From assembly GCA_024638645.1 (NCBI GenBank), contig JAHEJX010000019.1:1-48703 (forward strand): 48,703 bases of DNA. The letters are read 5' to 3'. Source of the stretch: Actinomycetes bacterium (GTDB taxonomy: Bacteria; Actinomycetota; Acidimicrobiia; Spongiisociales; UBA5794). How positions within the stretch are numbered: position 1 is the first letter of the stretch; every line of letters begins with the position of its first letter. Shown here piece after piece: positions 1 through 8,647 of the stretch. A model generated the notes under the pieces. That model saw only the letters and a program-made list of their open reading frames with translations. It searched no databases and was not told the origin of the DNA. The translations under genes and the position numbers were made by a program.

Positions 1-968
1 AGCGCGCCGTTGGAGATATCGAGCCTGATCTCGCCGTTGCCGAGGGTTGAGACCGACTCGACGGGTAAGCGGTGGGCCTTCCAGGATGGACGAAGAATCT
101 CGGAGCCGTCGGCCCTTGTGATGCCGTGTCCCGACACGTTCACGCCGACGTACACCAGTTCCAAGTCCTCAGGTTGGCTGAGGCCTGCAATGAGATCAGC
201 GTCTAGAGCAATGGCAACGTTGCGCTGCGCCTCGAAGAGGCGACCACTGATGAAACGTGTTGCTTTGGTATCTGCGGTTGCAGAGCGCGCTCGTTGTTGG
301 CGTCCGCCTGCGGCGAAGAATTGACGGACGTCACCGATCGCGGCCGGCACGTCGGCAACGAGCACCTCATTGAATGCCTCGCGCCACTCGGAGATGCGCA
401 CGCCGCCTTCGACGATGGCCTGCTCTTCTGGGTAGCTTCGTACGATCAAGCGGTGGCCGTCTCTCCCACTGTCTTGGAAGGAGATGACCATCGGTTCGGC
501 GCGCAAGTGAACTCCACCTTTCAGGTAGATCACCACGTCGCCGGACGCCTGGCGAAGGATCGGCCGGGCCAGTCGCTGTGCCGCTTCGAAGGTTGCCACC
601 GGATCGTCGATCGTGCCGGGCGCAGCGTCATTGCCTTCGGGGTCGACATAGATCTCGCCGGCTGCCCCGATCACAGGGGGAGAGCTGGGAACCTGGCGAT
701 CCCGGCTCAACAGGGTCATGTCCGAGAAAGGGCTCAGCGCAGGAGTAATCCGGGTTGGGACAGTCGATGACGTTGTTGATGTGGATGAGGACGACGCGGT
801 CGTGACGATGGGGGCGCGTGTCGTCGGAAGCGAGGCAAGGCTCGTGGTCGGAGTGGTTGCCTCGTTGCGCACCAGAAGCCACGGGGTGAGCGCGACAGCC
901 GCTGCCAAAGCAACCGCAATGGCGACGTATTTGGCTCGCGAAGCCTGTTTCTCTTCCTTGTTCGGCAT
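1..968 (-). CDS. Secreted or membrane-anchored parallel beta-helix protein (GH141-like), C-terminus beyond window
   Basis: The reading frame is open from the ATG at 968 to the window edge, giving about 322 residues; the C-terminus is missing. Residues 1-13 are charged, residues about 14-33 form one hydrophobic segment (signal anchor or signal peptide), and residues about 37-72 are a Thr/Ser/Pro-rich linker. The extracellular part then begins with a YVDPEGNDAAPGT segment, followed by VVIYLKGGVHLRAEPMVIS and a later VRQFFAAGGRQ segment. Such an order is typical of right-handed beta-helix polysaccharide-active proteins, including the GH141 and DUF1565 types, in which the start of the helix is laid out this way. 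Substrate cannot be told because the catalytic part of the helix is outside the window. A GGGGGA-rich ribosome site precedes the start. It lies near the MFS and GH13 genes, which fits a glycan-processing locus. Family assignment is from recognised sequence style. Confidence 0.72.
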   Translation of the reverse strand, partial: MPNKEEKQASRAKYVAIAVALAAAVALTPWLLVRNEATTPTTSLASLPTTRAPIVTTASSSSTSTTSSTVPTRITPALSPFSDMTLLSRDRQVPSSPPVIGAAGEIYVDPEGNDAAPGTIDDPVATFEAAQRLARPILRQASGDVVIYLKGGVHLRAEPMVISFQDSGRDGHRLIVRSYPEEQAIVEGGVRISEWREAFNEVLVADVPAAIGDVRQFFAAGGRQQRARSATADTKATRFISGRLFEAQRNVAIALDADLIAGLSQPEDLELVYVGVNVSGHGITRADGSEILRPSWKAHRLPVESVSTLGNGEIRLDISNGA

Positions 969-1072
969 TTGTCCCCCGAAGGCGCCCCTACCTGCGCTTG
1001 ACCAAAGTGTATGGGCATGTGACGGCTAACAACTCTTCGAGTATCGGCCTGCGGTGGCGCCTCGTGCAGTCT

Positions 1073-2329
1073 TTACGCCGGAGCATGCCGCCGGGGCTCG
1101 ATTGGGTCTGAGGGAGCCGCTTCCCTTCGTGCCAGCCAGATGAACGGCAGGGCGAAGGCTTGGATGGCCCCCGAGATGAAATAGGTGGTCGAGTAGCTCC
1201 AGACGTCGGCAGCGCGTCCCAGGGCCGGCTGAGCCACCACGCCGCCTGCCGAACCCATCAGGGCGTCGAATGACAGCACCGTGGCCCGTTGTTCGCTTGG
1301 GATCAGTTGGTTCAAATAGGCCTGGCGCACAGGCGTCGCCGCCGACCACGCCATCGCCCACACGACGAGGAGGGAGACGGCGATCCAGAAGCTGTTCGTC
1401 GCACCGATCAGCAGCAGGGCAGACACTCCAAGCGCGCCACCGCCGGCCAGGACAGTGGTGCGTCGTGCAAAGACCTTGGTGACGAAAGGAACTATCAATC
1501 CACCGACAATCTGGGCGCCCGCAACAATGGCAGCGGCCAAACCGGCGACGCCATACGCCTCGCTGTCGCCATACAACTCGAGGAGATACGGCTGCATCGC
1601 ATAGAAGGCGTAAGCGCTGACGCCCCACGTGAATGGTGCGGCGAGCATCAGCCATCGGATCGGCCGGTTGCGCAAGCCGTTGTCGACCGACGCCTTGACT
1701 ATGCCGCGAACCGCTTGCATTGCACCGCTTTCGTGGTCGGGTGCGAACCCCAGATCGCGCATTGCAAACCATGCAACGGCCATCGTGACCAGCAGCAACG
1801 CGGCCCGCACGAGGTAGGGCACACCCAAGTTGGTGGCTTGAGCGATCACACCACCGGCGACTGAGCCGATCAGCATCGCCACTCCAAAGACAGTCTGGCC
1901 CTTGGCGAACATGGCCTCGAGGTTGCCGTCGTACCCGGAATAGGTGAGTGCATCGACAAGCCATGCCTCCACGGCGCCGGAGAAGAAGGTGAAGCCGAGA
2001 CCGATTACGGCTGACGAGGCTGCCCAGCCCCAAAACGGAGCGTCGATGTGCCACATGAGGAGATAGAGCAACGTCGATATGAGCAGTGTGACGGCACCAA
2101 GAAGGTACGACGCCCTGCGGCCGTACGTGTCCGCAACCACTCCAGTCGGCACTTCGAAGATCACTTGGCCCACGGTGAAGAACGCGTTGGCCGCAAACGC
2201 CTGTGTGTTGGAGAGACCGGCATCGAGAAGGAAGAGCGTGTTGACGCCCCAGATCAGTGATGAAGCGAGCGTCGAGAGCAGCGTGAGCGACAGGTAGGTC
2301 TTTTGAACGCGGCGCGCAGCGTCGTTCAT
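1073..2329 (-). CDS. Major facilitator superfamily transporter
   Basis: The 418-residue product has about twelve hydrophobic segments and the MFS layout. The conserved loop between helices 2 and 3 is visible as VPTGVVADTYGRRASY, matching the family signature GxxxDxxGRR. It should be an inner-membrane secondary transporter; substrate (efflux or sugar) cannot be read from sequence. The start at 2329 is supported by a TAGCCT -10 box six bases upstream, so the transcript is probably leaderless. It is transcribed divergently from the GH13 glucosidase, with about 108 bases between the two starts, so shared control by the LacI operator at 2405 is possible but unproven. The long overlapping open frames on the opposite strand are shadows. 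Confidence 0.88.
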   Translation of the reverse strand: MNDAARRVQKTYLSLTLLSTLASSLIWGVNTLFLLDAGLSNTQAFAANAFFTVGQVIFEVPTGVVADTYGRRASYLLGAVTLLISTLLYLLMWHIDAPFWGWAASSAVIGLGFTFFSGAVEAWLVDALTYSGYDGNLEAMFAKGQTVFGVAMLIGSVAGGVIAQATNLGVPYLVRAALLLVTMAVAWFAMRDLGFAPDHESGAMQAVRGIVKASVDNGLRNRPIRWLMLAAPFTWGVSAYAFYAMQPYLLELYGDSEAYGVAGLAAAIVAGAQIVGGLIVPFVTKVFARRTTVLAGGGALGVSALLLIGATNSFWIAVSLLVVWAMAWSAATPVRQAYLNQLIPSEQRATVLSFDALMGSAGGVVAQPALGRAADVWSYSTTYFISGAIQAFALPFIWLARREAAPSDPIEPRRHAPA

Positions 2330-2335
2330 TGGCGC

Positions 2336-2341
2336 AGGCTA
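2336..2341 (-). promoter_or_regulatory. -10 box (TAGCCT) of a probable leaderless transcript
   Basis: TAGCCT on the minus strand is followed by six bases and the ATG at 2329. This spacing would place the transcription start at the start codon. It is one of eleven such cases in the window. Confidence 0.55.
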
Positions 2342-2404
2342 GCCAGCATCATGTTGCGATTCGCGTCGCACGGCGGTTCATCGGCTGGTTACTGTCTGCG
2401 CCGT

Positions 2405-2418
2405 TGTAAACGTTTTCA
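2405..2418 (+). promoter_or_regulatory. LacI-family operator (TGTAAACGTTTTCA)
   Basis: This is an imperfect palindrome centred on CG with the catabolite-repressor-like form expected for LacI/GalR proteins. It lies 20 bases before the chosen GH13 start and just after a possible -10 element (TACTGT at 2390-2395), so a bound repressor would block transcription start. It closely matches the sites at 5064 and 13930. The LacI gene immediately downstream of the glucosidase is the obvious binder, although this is inference. Confidence 0.72.
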
Positions 2419-2437
2419 GTCGAGGGGAGAGCGTTCC

Positions 2438-4021
2438 ATGGGTCGCTGGTGGAGTGGATCAGTCGGCTATGAGATCTACCCAAGATCCTTTGCTGATGCC
2501 AATGACGACGGATACGGTGACCTCGAAGGACTGCGCCTGCGGCTTCCCTATCTCGAATGGCTCGGGGTGGATGCCATCTGGCTGGCTCCCTTCTACAGCT
2601 CACCCGGCTTCGACCATGGCTACGACGTTTCGCATTACTGCGAGGTCAATCCAATCCACGGCGACCTAGACGACTTCGACAGGCTCGTTGCGGATGCCCA
2701 CGATCGGGGCCTTCGTGTCGTTGTCGACATCGTGCCGAACCACTCGTCATCTCACCACCGCTGGTTCCAACAAGCGCGCGAGAGCAGAGATAGTCCCTAT
2801 CGCGACTACTACATCTGGAAAGATCCGGCGCGAGACGGTGGCCCACCGAACAACTGGGTGAGCCACTTCGGCGGGCCGGCATGGACACTCGACGAAGCAT
2901 CCGGTCAGTACTGGTGTCATCTGTTTCTGCCCGAGCAGCCGGACCTCAACTGGACGAATCCTGCCGTGCGTGAAGAGTTCGACGGAATCCTGCGCTTCTG
3001 GTGCGACAGGGGTGCCGACGGGTTCCGCATCGACGTTGCCCATGGCCTGATGAAGGACCCTGAATTCCGCGACAATCCGCAACGTGTGCCGATTACAGAT
3101 CCCGAGAATCCTGCTGAGGTTTTTGGCGCATACGACCACCTCCACGACCTCGATCAAGATGCGACGACCGACATCTATCGGCGCTGGAACAGGGTGATAG
3201 AGCCGTACGACGCAATCCTGATCGGAGAGACGAACCCGCGGACCATCGACCGGGTGGCGCGCTACGTCGAGGGCGACGGCCTTCATACGATCTTCTACTT
3301 GGAGCCGGTGTGGATGTCGTGGAAACCTGTCGAGTTGCTCGACAAACTGGAGGCGATGAATCGGGCATCAGATACAGGTGTGTCCTGGGTGATCGACAAC
3401 CACGACGCCTCCCGATCGGCAACGCTGTTCGGTGGGGGAGTAGATGGTCAGCATCGCTCATTGGCCATGATGACCTTCATGTGCGCTCTTGGTGGCTTCC
3501 CATTCCTGTGGGAAGGCCAAGAGCTTGGTCTCCATGACGCACAGCTCGAGACCACCAATCTCGAAGACCCGATCTCGACTCGGAACGAGCACGGAATCGG
3601 CCGCGATGTGACCCGTACGGTCATGCCTTGGGATACCACACACGCCAATGGGTTCTCCGCGACTGCTGAGCCTTGGCTGGTTGCCCCGGATCGTCCACTC
3701 GAAGAAACGGTTGCGGGCCAGAAGGGCGATCCAGACAGCTGGCTCAACAAACATCGTGAGCTACTGAGCGTGCGCAAGAGCCTTCCGGACCTTTGGCAAG
3801 GCAAGCCGCAATGGTTCGCTGCCCCGCGGGGCAACGCCCGAGCGTTGCGCCGTGGTGACACCATTGCCGTGGCCAATCTGGGGCAGGCCGCGATGGAATT
3901 CGAGCTCCCGCCCGGCTCCTGGGAGGTCCGTTACGACTCGCGAGGCACAGCCACAGGTGACCGATTGGCCGGTCCGGCAACCGTGGCTGCGGAAGCCACA
4001 TACCTGCTGAGCCTCAGATGA
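2438..4021 (+). CDS. GH13 alpha-glucosidase (oligo-1,6-glucosidase/trehalose-type family)
   Basis: The product is a cytoplasmic glycoside hydrolase of 527 residues that should release glucose from imported alpha-glucosides. The GH13 landmarks are in order: VDIVPNH at about 97-102, GADGFRIDV with nucleophile Asp199, LIGE with acid/base Glu264, and IDNHD with Asp323. No signal peptide is seen. The start at 2438 is chosen because GAGGGGAGAG lies just upstream and the protein then opens directly with the family N-terminus; the frame extends 45 codons further upstream, but that stretch covers the operator and is not family-like. The stop overlaps the lacI start by four bases (ATGA), so the two are co-transcribed. 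A LacI operator precedes the gene. Exact substrate (maltose, isomaltose, sucrose or a modified glucoside) is not decidable. Confidence 0.93.
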   Translation: MGRWWSGSVGYEIYPRSFADANDDGYGDLEGLRLRLPYLEWLGVDAIWLAPFYSSPGFDHGYDVSHYCEVNPIHGDLDDFDRLVADAHDRGLRVVVDIVPNHSSSHHRWFQQARESRDSPYRDYYIWKDPARDGGPPNNWVSHFGGPAWTLDEASGQYWCHLFLPEQPDLNWTNPAVREEFDGILRFWCDRGADGFRIDVAHGLMKDPEFRDNPQRVPITDPENPAEVFGAYDHLHDLDQDATTDIYRRWNRVIEPYDAILIGETNPRTIDRVARYVEGDGLHTIFYLEPVWMSWKPVELLDKLEAMNRASDTGVSWVIDNHDASRSATLFGGGVDGQHRSLAMMTFMCALGGFPFLWEGQELGLHDAQLETTNLEDPISTRNEHGIGRDVTRTVMPWDTTHANGFSATAEPWLVAPDRPLEETVAGQKGDPDSWLNKHRELLSVRKSLPDLWQGKPQWFAAPRGNARALRRGDTIAVANLGQAAMEFELPPGSWEVRYDSRGTATGDRLAGPATVAAEATYLLSLR

Positions 4022-5022
4022 GAGCCACCATCCAAGATGTGGCTCGAGAAGCGGGAGTCTCTGTCGCCACGGTGAGCCGTGCCATGCGGGGCATGACCCA
4101 CGTGGCAGAAGACACGCGACGACGGGTTCTAGAGACGGCGCAGCGCCTCGGATATGCGCCGCACTTCGGGGCGTCATCGCTTGCCGGTGGCACGACAGGG
4201 ATGATCGGTCTTGTCGCCCCGTATTTCCATATTTGGTATGCGAGCCAGGTCCTCACCGGCGTCGAGCATGTGCTCTCCGCTTCTAGCCGCGATTTGGTGA
4301 TTTTTGCGGGAGACACTCCTGAGAACCGCGCACGTTTCCTCGACCGCTTGCCATCCCTCGTGACTCGCATCGACGGGCTGATCCTCGTCGACTTCTTTCC
4401 CAATGAAGACGAGCTACGGGCACTCCGCGAGTCCGGTCTGGCCTTGGTCGCAGTCGGAGAGGAACTACCCGGTGTTGCGAGCATCTCAATCGACAATTTC
4501 GAAGGGGCGTATCGCGCCACGAACCATCTGATCGACATGGGCCATACGAACATTGCGCTCGGAGGTGGCAGGCAGCTCTCCTTGGATGCCTCCCCGGTTC
4601 TGGCGCTTCGGATCGACGGGTACCGCGCTGCGCTCGAGGACGCCGGATTGAAGCCGCGAGTCGAATACGACCTCGGTGGGCTACTCAGCTCCACCGGCGG
4701 AAGGGCGGCCATCGACGAGCTTCTGGATCTCGCGGAGCCACCGACGGCGATCTTCTTCTTATCCGACGAAATGGCGATGGGCGGGCTGGCGCAAGCGCGG
4801 CGACGTGGACTTCACGTTCCGTCCGAGCTATCCGTGGTCGGCTTCGACGATCACAACATGGCAGAGGCCGCCGGCCTGACGACGATCCGGCAGCGGGTGC
4901 GAGAACTAGGTGTGTTGGCAGCACAGCGAATGGTCGCATTCGCGGACCAGGATCGAGAAGGGTCCCACGAGTTGGTGCCGGTAGAGCTGGTCGTGCGTCA
5001 CACGACGAGCGGTCCTCATTGA
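4018..5022 (+). CDS. LacI/GalR-family transcriptional repressor
   Basis: The 334-residue protein begins with the LacI helix-turn-helix (TIQDVAREAGVSVATVSRAM, residues 3-22), followed by a hinge and a periplasmic-binding-protein-like effector domain to the end (VVGFDDHNMAEAAGLTTIRQ near the C-terminus is typical). It is translationally coupled to the GH13 gene and sits between two operator-like palindromes (2405 and 5064). It is therefore probably an autoregulated repressor of the glucosidase and of the ABC importer that follows, released by a sugar. It is the only regulator gene recognised in the window. The family call is secure; effector and targets are inferred. Confidence 0.95.
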   Translation: MRATIQDVAREAGVSVATVSRAMRGMTHVAEDTRRRVLETAQRLGYAPHFGASSLAGGTTGMIGLVAPYFHIWYASQVLTGVEHVLSASSRDLVIFAGDTPENRARFLDRLPSLVTRIDGLILVDFFPNEDELRALRESGLALVAVGEELPGVASISIDNFEGAYRATNHLIDMGHTNIALGGGRQLSLDASPVLALRIDGYRAALEDAGLKPRVEYDLGGLLSSTGGRAAIDELLDLAEPPTAIFFLSDEMAMGGLAQARRRGLHVPSELSVVGFDDHNMAEAAGLTTIRQRVRELGVLAAQRMVAFADQDREGSHELVPVELVVRHTTSGPH

Positions 5023-5048
5023 CCGGGTCGAGGCGCTATCGCTAAGGT
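5019..5048 (+). promoter_or_regulatory. Probable promoter of the ABC binding-protein gene
   Basis: TTGACC at 5019-5024 is followed after 18 bases by TAAGGT at 5043-5048. The expected start of transcription, near 5055, lies about nine bases before the operator at 5064, a position suited to repression by a downstream roadblock. The -35 overlaps the end of lacI. Confidence 0.5.
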
Positions 5049-5063
5049 GTCCCGGCGCTTCAC

Positions 5064-5077
5064 TGTAAGCGTTTACA
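5064..5077 (+). promoter_or_regulatory. LacI-family operator (TGTAAGCGTTTACA)
   Basis: This has perfect five-base arms (TGTAA/TTACA) around a GCGT centre. It lies between the lacI stop and the binding-protein start, directly after the predicted promoter. It is the most symmetrical of the three sites seen. Confidence 0.78.
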
Positions 5078-5172
5078 TGGGCTGTGAGGGGCAAAGCCGA
5101 AATGGCATTGCCTTTCAGGATTCACGGCGGTCCTGTTGTGGGATCGCCGCTCCGATGGAAGGAAACTATCGA

Positions 5173-6588
5173 ATGCTGATGAGAAGGAAAGTCTTCTCCT
5201 ACGGCGCATTCCTGTTGGCTTTTGCAATGATCGCTGCCGCCTGCGGTGACAGCGAACCTGCCGCGCCACCAGAGACTGTTGTCGTAACCGAAACATCAAT
5301 CGTGACTGAGACGTCGGTCGTTACGTCGATCGTCACAGAGACGGTCGTAGCCGAGAACCCGCTTGCGGGAACAACCGTGACCGTCTTCGGGCCCGAGTCA
5401 TCTGACACCGAGGCCGGCGCTTTCCAGGCCGCCCTCGACCTATTCGCGGCTGCGAATGACATGACGATCTCGTACACCGGAGCTCGCGACTTCTCCGACC
5501 AGATCAACGTGCAAGTTGCCGGCGGCAACCCGCCGGATATCGGCATTCTGCCCCAGCCGGGCAAGCTCGCCGACTTCGCGCGGAGCGGCGATCTGGTCGC
5601 CTTGCCGGACGCTGTCACCGACCTCGTTCAAAGCACGACGCCTGAGGGCCTCTGGTCCCTCGGCAACGTTGACGGGGTTCAGTACGGCATCCCGACGAAG
5701 GCCGACCTGAAGTCGCTCGTCTGGTACCGGCCGGCGCTGTTCACTGAGAAGGGCTATGCCGTTCCGACCAGCTGGGACGAGCTCAACACTCTCACAGACA
5801 CGATGATCGCCAACGGCGACACGCCTTGGTGTGTCGGCATCGACTCCGGCGGTGGCGCCACCGGTTGGCCGTTCACCGACTGGACAGAGGATCTGATGCT
5901 CCGCTTCCACGGCGGCGACGTCTACGACCAATGGGTCATGGGCCCGAACAACGGCGGCATCGGGTTCGCCGATGATCGTGTTGTCCAGGTCTTCGATGCG
6001 ATTCGCAACCTCTGGGACAAGCCATCAGGCACCTACGCAGCAGGCGGCACAATTGCCACGACGCTGTTCGGTGACAATGCTCCTCCCCTCGAGGACGGCA
6101 CGTGCCTCATGCACCGCCAGGCGAACTTCTTCGCCTCGTTCTTCCCAGCTGAGACGGTGTACGGGCCAGAGGGCGTAGATGTGTTCTACTTCCCGCCGGT
6201 TACTGCGGACATCCAGCCGGTGCTGGGTGGAGGCGTCTTCCCGGTTGCATTCCAGGACAGGCCTGAGGTTCTGGCTGTGATGGAGTACATGGCGACTTCG
6301 GACTACGCCAACGCACGTCAGCGTCTCCAGAAGCTGGCAAACGGTGGCGCTGCCGACACGGTCAGCGGATTCCTGTCGCCCCATCTCGAGGCCGACAAGT
6401 CGTTGTGGACGCCACTCGAGCAGTCGTTCCTCGACATTCTGGCGAAGGCTGAGCTGTTCCGTTTCGACGGTTCAGACAACATGCCGACCCCTGTGAATGC
6501 TGAGTTCTGGCGTTCCGCAACTGCGTTCGTCAACGGCGATATCGATGCCGCAACAGCAACTGCGAACATCGATGCCAACTGGCCGTAA
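5173..6588 (+). CDS. ABC sugar transporter substrate-binding lipoprotein (CUT1, alpha-glucoside type)
   Basis: The product is a 471-residue extracellular lipoprotein. A basic N-terminus and hydrophobic stretch end in the lipobox IAAAC (Cys near residue 22), giving signal peptidase II processing. Residues about 30-56 are an unusual repeat-like linker of Val/Thr/Glu (TETSIVTETSVVTSIVTET). The rest matches family 1 solute-binding proteins. The start at 5173 is chosen for its GGAAGGAAA ribosome site and because it gives a proper signal peptide; the frame extends upstream through the operator. The permeases follow after a hairpin. With the GH13 gene upstream, an alpha-glucoside such as an AglE-type ligand is the default ligand, but a sulfosugar should be considered given the monooxygenase further on. 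Confidence 0.9.
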   Translation: MLMRRKVFSYGAFLLAFAMIAAACGDSEPAAPPETVVVTETSIVTETSVVTSIVTETVVAENPLAGTTVTVFGPESSDTEAGAFQAALDLFAAANDMTISYTGARDFSDQINVQVAGGNPPDIGILPQPGKLADFARSGDLVALPDAVTDLVQSTTPEGLWSLGNVDGVQYGIPTKADLKSLVWYRPALFTEKGYAVPTSWDELNTLTDTMIANGDTPWCVGIDSGGGATGWPFTDWTEDLMLRFHGGDVYDQWVMGPNNGGIGFADDRVVQVFDAIRNLWDKPSGTYAAGGTIATTLFGDNAPPLEDGTCLMHRQANFFASFFPAETVYGPEGVDVFYFPPVTADIQPVLGGGVFPVAFQDRPEVLAVMEYMATSDYANARQRLQKLANGGAADTVSGFLSPHLEADKSLWTPLEQSFLDILAKAELFRFDGSDNMPTPVNAEFWRSATAFVNGDIDAATATANIDANWP

Positions 6589-6627
6589 GAAAACCGCCTA
6601 GACGGTATGTCTAGGACACGATAAGTG

Positions 6628-6657
6628 AGAGGGCGCCGGTTGATCCCGGCGCCCTCT
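6628..6657 (+). terminator. Strong hairpin after the binding-protein gene
   Basis: A perfect 12-bp GC-rich stem (AGAGGGCGCCGG with its complement) encloses a six-base loop and is followed by short T runs (CTTT, CTTTTGTC). It lies 40 bases after the stop and before the permease genes. It would act as a partial terminator or an mRNA-stabilising end, favouring more binding protein than permease. A sister hairpin stands at 25302-25333. Confidence 0.8.
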
Positions 6658-6712
6658 GCTTTGCCGGGTCCTTTTGTCTAGGGTGATGCGATCGAGGAGG
6701 AAGGGGTAGCTT

Positions 6713-8647
6713 GTGGACAGAGTCATTTCCACGCTCATCGGCGTTATAGCCGCCGTCGTCGGCAGCGGCATCATCTTCATCGGCGCCAACAAACTGTTTG
6801 ATGTTGCTCCTCGACGTTGGTCCTGGTTCACAAGCCTGCTCGGCGGTCTCACCGGCTTGTTCGTGTTCGCGATCCTCTGGGCCAACCGCGTCATAGCGTC
6901 GCCGGTCATTTGGACATTGGTGGCGACGATCATCGGCACCGGCGTCGGCTACTTGTTGGGAAGCCTTACCGACACGAGAGCTCGCCTCGTGGTGGGAGCC
7001 GCCGGCGGAGCGGTTCTAGGCCTCATCGTCGGTCTCAACATGCGGGACGTGATTCTCGTCTTTGGTGAAGGCAACAATCAGTTCCAGGTCGGAACGCCCA
7101 TTCCCAATATCAATTATGGAGAGCTCGCTCTTTGGACCGCCATAGGGCTCGCCGTTGGAGCGGCAATCTGGGCGGTCCGTGGCCGCAGCAAACCGATAGC
7201 GCGCAGCCTCGCACTATGGGGCACAATCGGCTGGGCTATCGGTGCCTTCGGGATGCCCGACCTGAACACAGCGTCGCGTGAGAACGCCATCCTCGGTGCC
7301 ACAGTGCTCGGCTTGGGGCTCGGGGCCGCCGCGGGCCTCGGGACGGTTCCCGATGCCATTCGTCTTCGTAGAATCGAAACCGGGTCACGCAAGTACATCT
7401 TCTTGACGCCCGCCCTCTTCTTCATAGCGGCGTCACTGGTCGTGCCTACGATCCGCACCTTCTGGCTCTCCTTCCTCGACGGTAGGGGAGAGGAAGCGGT
7501 CGGATTTGCCAACTACTCCTCTGTATTCACCGACGCCAACATCATCGATGTCAGCAACTGGACGGGCATCTTCGGCAGCCGGATGTTCATCGGTGGCCTG
7601 ATCGTGATCGCATTGGGCGTGATACTGGCCAAGCTGGCCGGGACTAGACGGGGGGATGCATTCGAGTTCGGCCCGGGGACGATGACCCCTGTGGTGCTCG
7701 GTGTCTTCCTGGTCTCCTTCGCCGTGTTCGCCACTTTGCGTGGCACGATCATCAACAACCTGTGGTGGGTATTCACAGTCACCTCGGTGGCGACCGCACT
7801 GGGACTAGCTGTGGCCGTCTTGGCGGACAGGAGCAAGAGGGAGAACCTGGCGAAGTCGATCATCTTCATGCCGATGGCGATCTCGTTCGTGGGAGCCGGC
7901 ATCATCTGGCGCTTCATGTACATAGCCCGGCCTCCCCAACGTGAGCAGACAGGTGTCCTCAACAGCCTTTGGGTGTGGCTGGGCCAAGTCAGCAACTCGG
8001 GTACCGGCAAGACCGTCGCAGCCGCGGTGCTCCTGCTTCTGATTCTCGGCTTGGCATATTTCGGTTTTGCCGGCTACCGAGATGGCAATAGGGGCATGGC
8101 CATCGGGTCGGCGGTTACCGCCCTTCCGCTTGCGTGGCTCATATACAAGTTCTTGGGCCCTGGACTCGGCGGTTTCGCCGTCGTCGAGGCAACTGGCAAC
8201 ATCCAGTCGCAGCCGATTCAATTCACGTCAGAGCGGCCTTTCAACAACATCTGGTTGATGGTGGTCCTCATCTGGATTCAAACCGGATTCACAATGGTCA
8301 TCTTCTCCGCAGCGATCAAGGCTGTGCCCGGCGAACTGATCGAGGCGGCGCATGTGGACGGGGCAACCGAGTCGCAAACATTCTGGAGAGTCACAATTCC
8401 TCAGATTGCACCGACGATCGGCGTTGTGGTGACCACATTGGTCGTGACCGTAATGAAGGTGTTCGACATCGTGCGGGTCATGACGGCGGGCAACTTCGAC
8501 ACCAATGTCATCGCCAATGAGATGTACGACAAGGCGTTCACTGAGTTCAACTTTGGAGTTGGCTCAGCCCTGGCGATGATCTTGTTCTTAGCGATTCTCC
8601 CCATCATGTATTACAACATTCGCCGGATGCAGAAGGCGGCGGTCTAA
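6713..8647 (+). CDS. ABC sugar transporter permease, MalF/AglF type, with N-terminal membrane extension
   Basis: This inner-membrane permease has 644 residues, against roughly 300-330 for a usual CUT1 permease. The family part begins near residue 225 (RKYIFLTPALFFIAASLVVP). The ATPase-docking EAA loop is present at about 541-570 (ELIEAAHVDGATESQTFWRV). Residues 1-220 add five or more hydrophobic, Gly/Ala-rich segments of unknown role, and further hydrophobic segments lie around 290-350 and 430-480. The GTG start has a GAGGAGGAAGGGG ribosome site. The stop overlaps the start of the second permease (TAATG), so the pair is coupled. It should work with the lipoprotein at 5173 and the ATPase at 12714. 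Confidence 0.9.
   Translation: MDRVISTLIGVIAAVVGSGIIFIGANKLFDVAPRRWSWFTSLLGGLTGLFVFAILWANRVIASPVIWTLVATIIGTGVGYLLGSLTDTRARLVVGAAGGAVLGLIVGLNMRDVILVFGEGNNQFQVGTPIPNINYGELALWTAIGLAVGAAIWAVRGRSKPIARSLALWGTIGWAIGAFGMPDLNTASRENAILGATVLGLGLGAAAGLGTVPDAIRLRRIETGSRKYIFLTPALFFIAASLVVPTIRTFWLSFLDGRGEEAVGFANYSSVFTDANIIDVSNWTGIFGSRMFIGGLIVIALGVILAKLAGTRRGDAFEFGPGTMTPVVLGVFLVSFAVFATLRGTIINNLWWVFTVTSVATALGLAVAVLADRSKRENLAKSIIFMPMAISFVGAGIIWRFMYIARPPQREQTGVLNSLWVWLGQVSNSGTGKTVAAAVLLLLILGLAYFGFAGYRDGNRGMAIGSAVTALPLAWLIYKFLGPGLGGFAVVEATGNIQSQPIQFTSERPFNNIWLMVVLIWIQTGFTMVIFSAAIKAVPGELIEAAHVDGATESQTFWRVTIPQIAPTIGVVVTTLVVTVMKVFDIVRVMTAGNFDTNVIANEMYDKAFTEFNFGVGSALAMILFLAILPIMYYNIRRMQKAAV

Noticed and set aside
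294-770. Plus-strand frame of 158 codons at the left edge
   Set aside because: It is antisense to the beta-helix gene, which is open across the whole stretch and has clear family sequence.
1026-2054. Second minus-strand frame of 342 codons within the MFS gene
   Set aside because: Arg/Gly/Cys-rich shadow in another frame; the MFS frame has membrane segments and the family loop.
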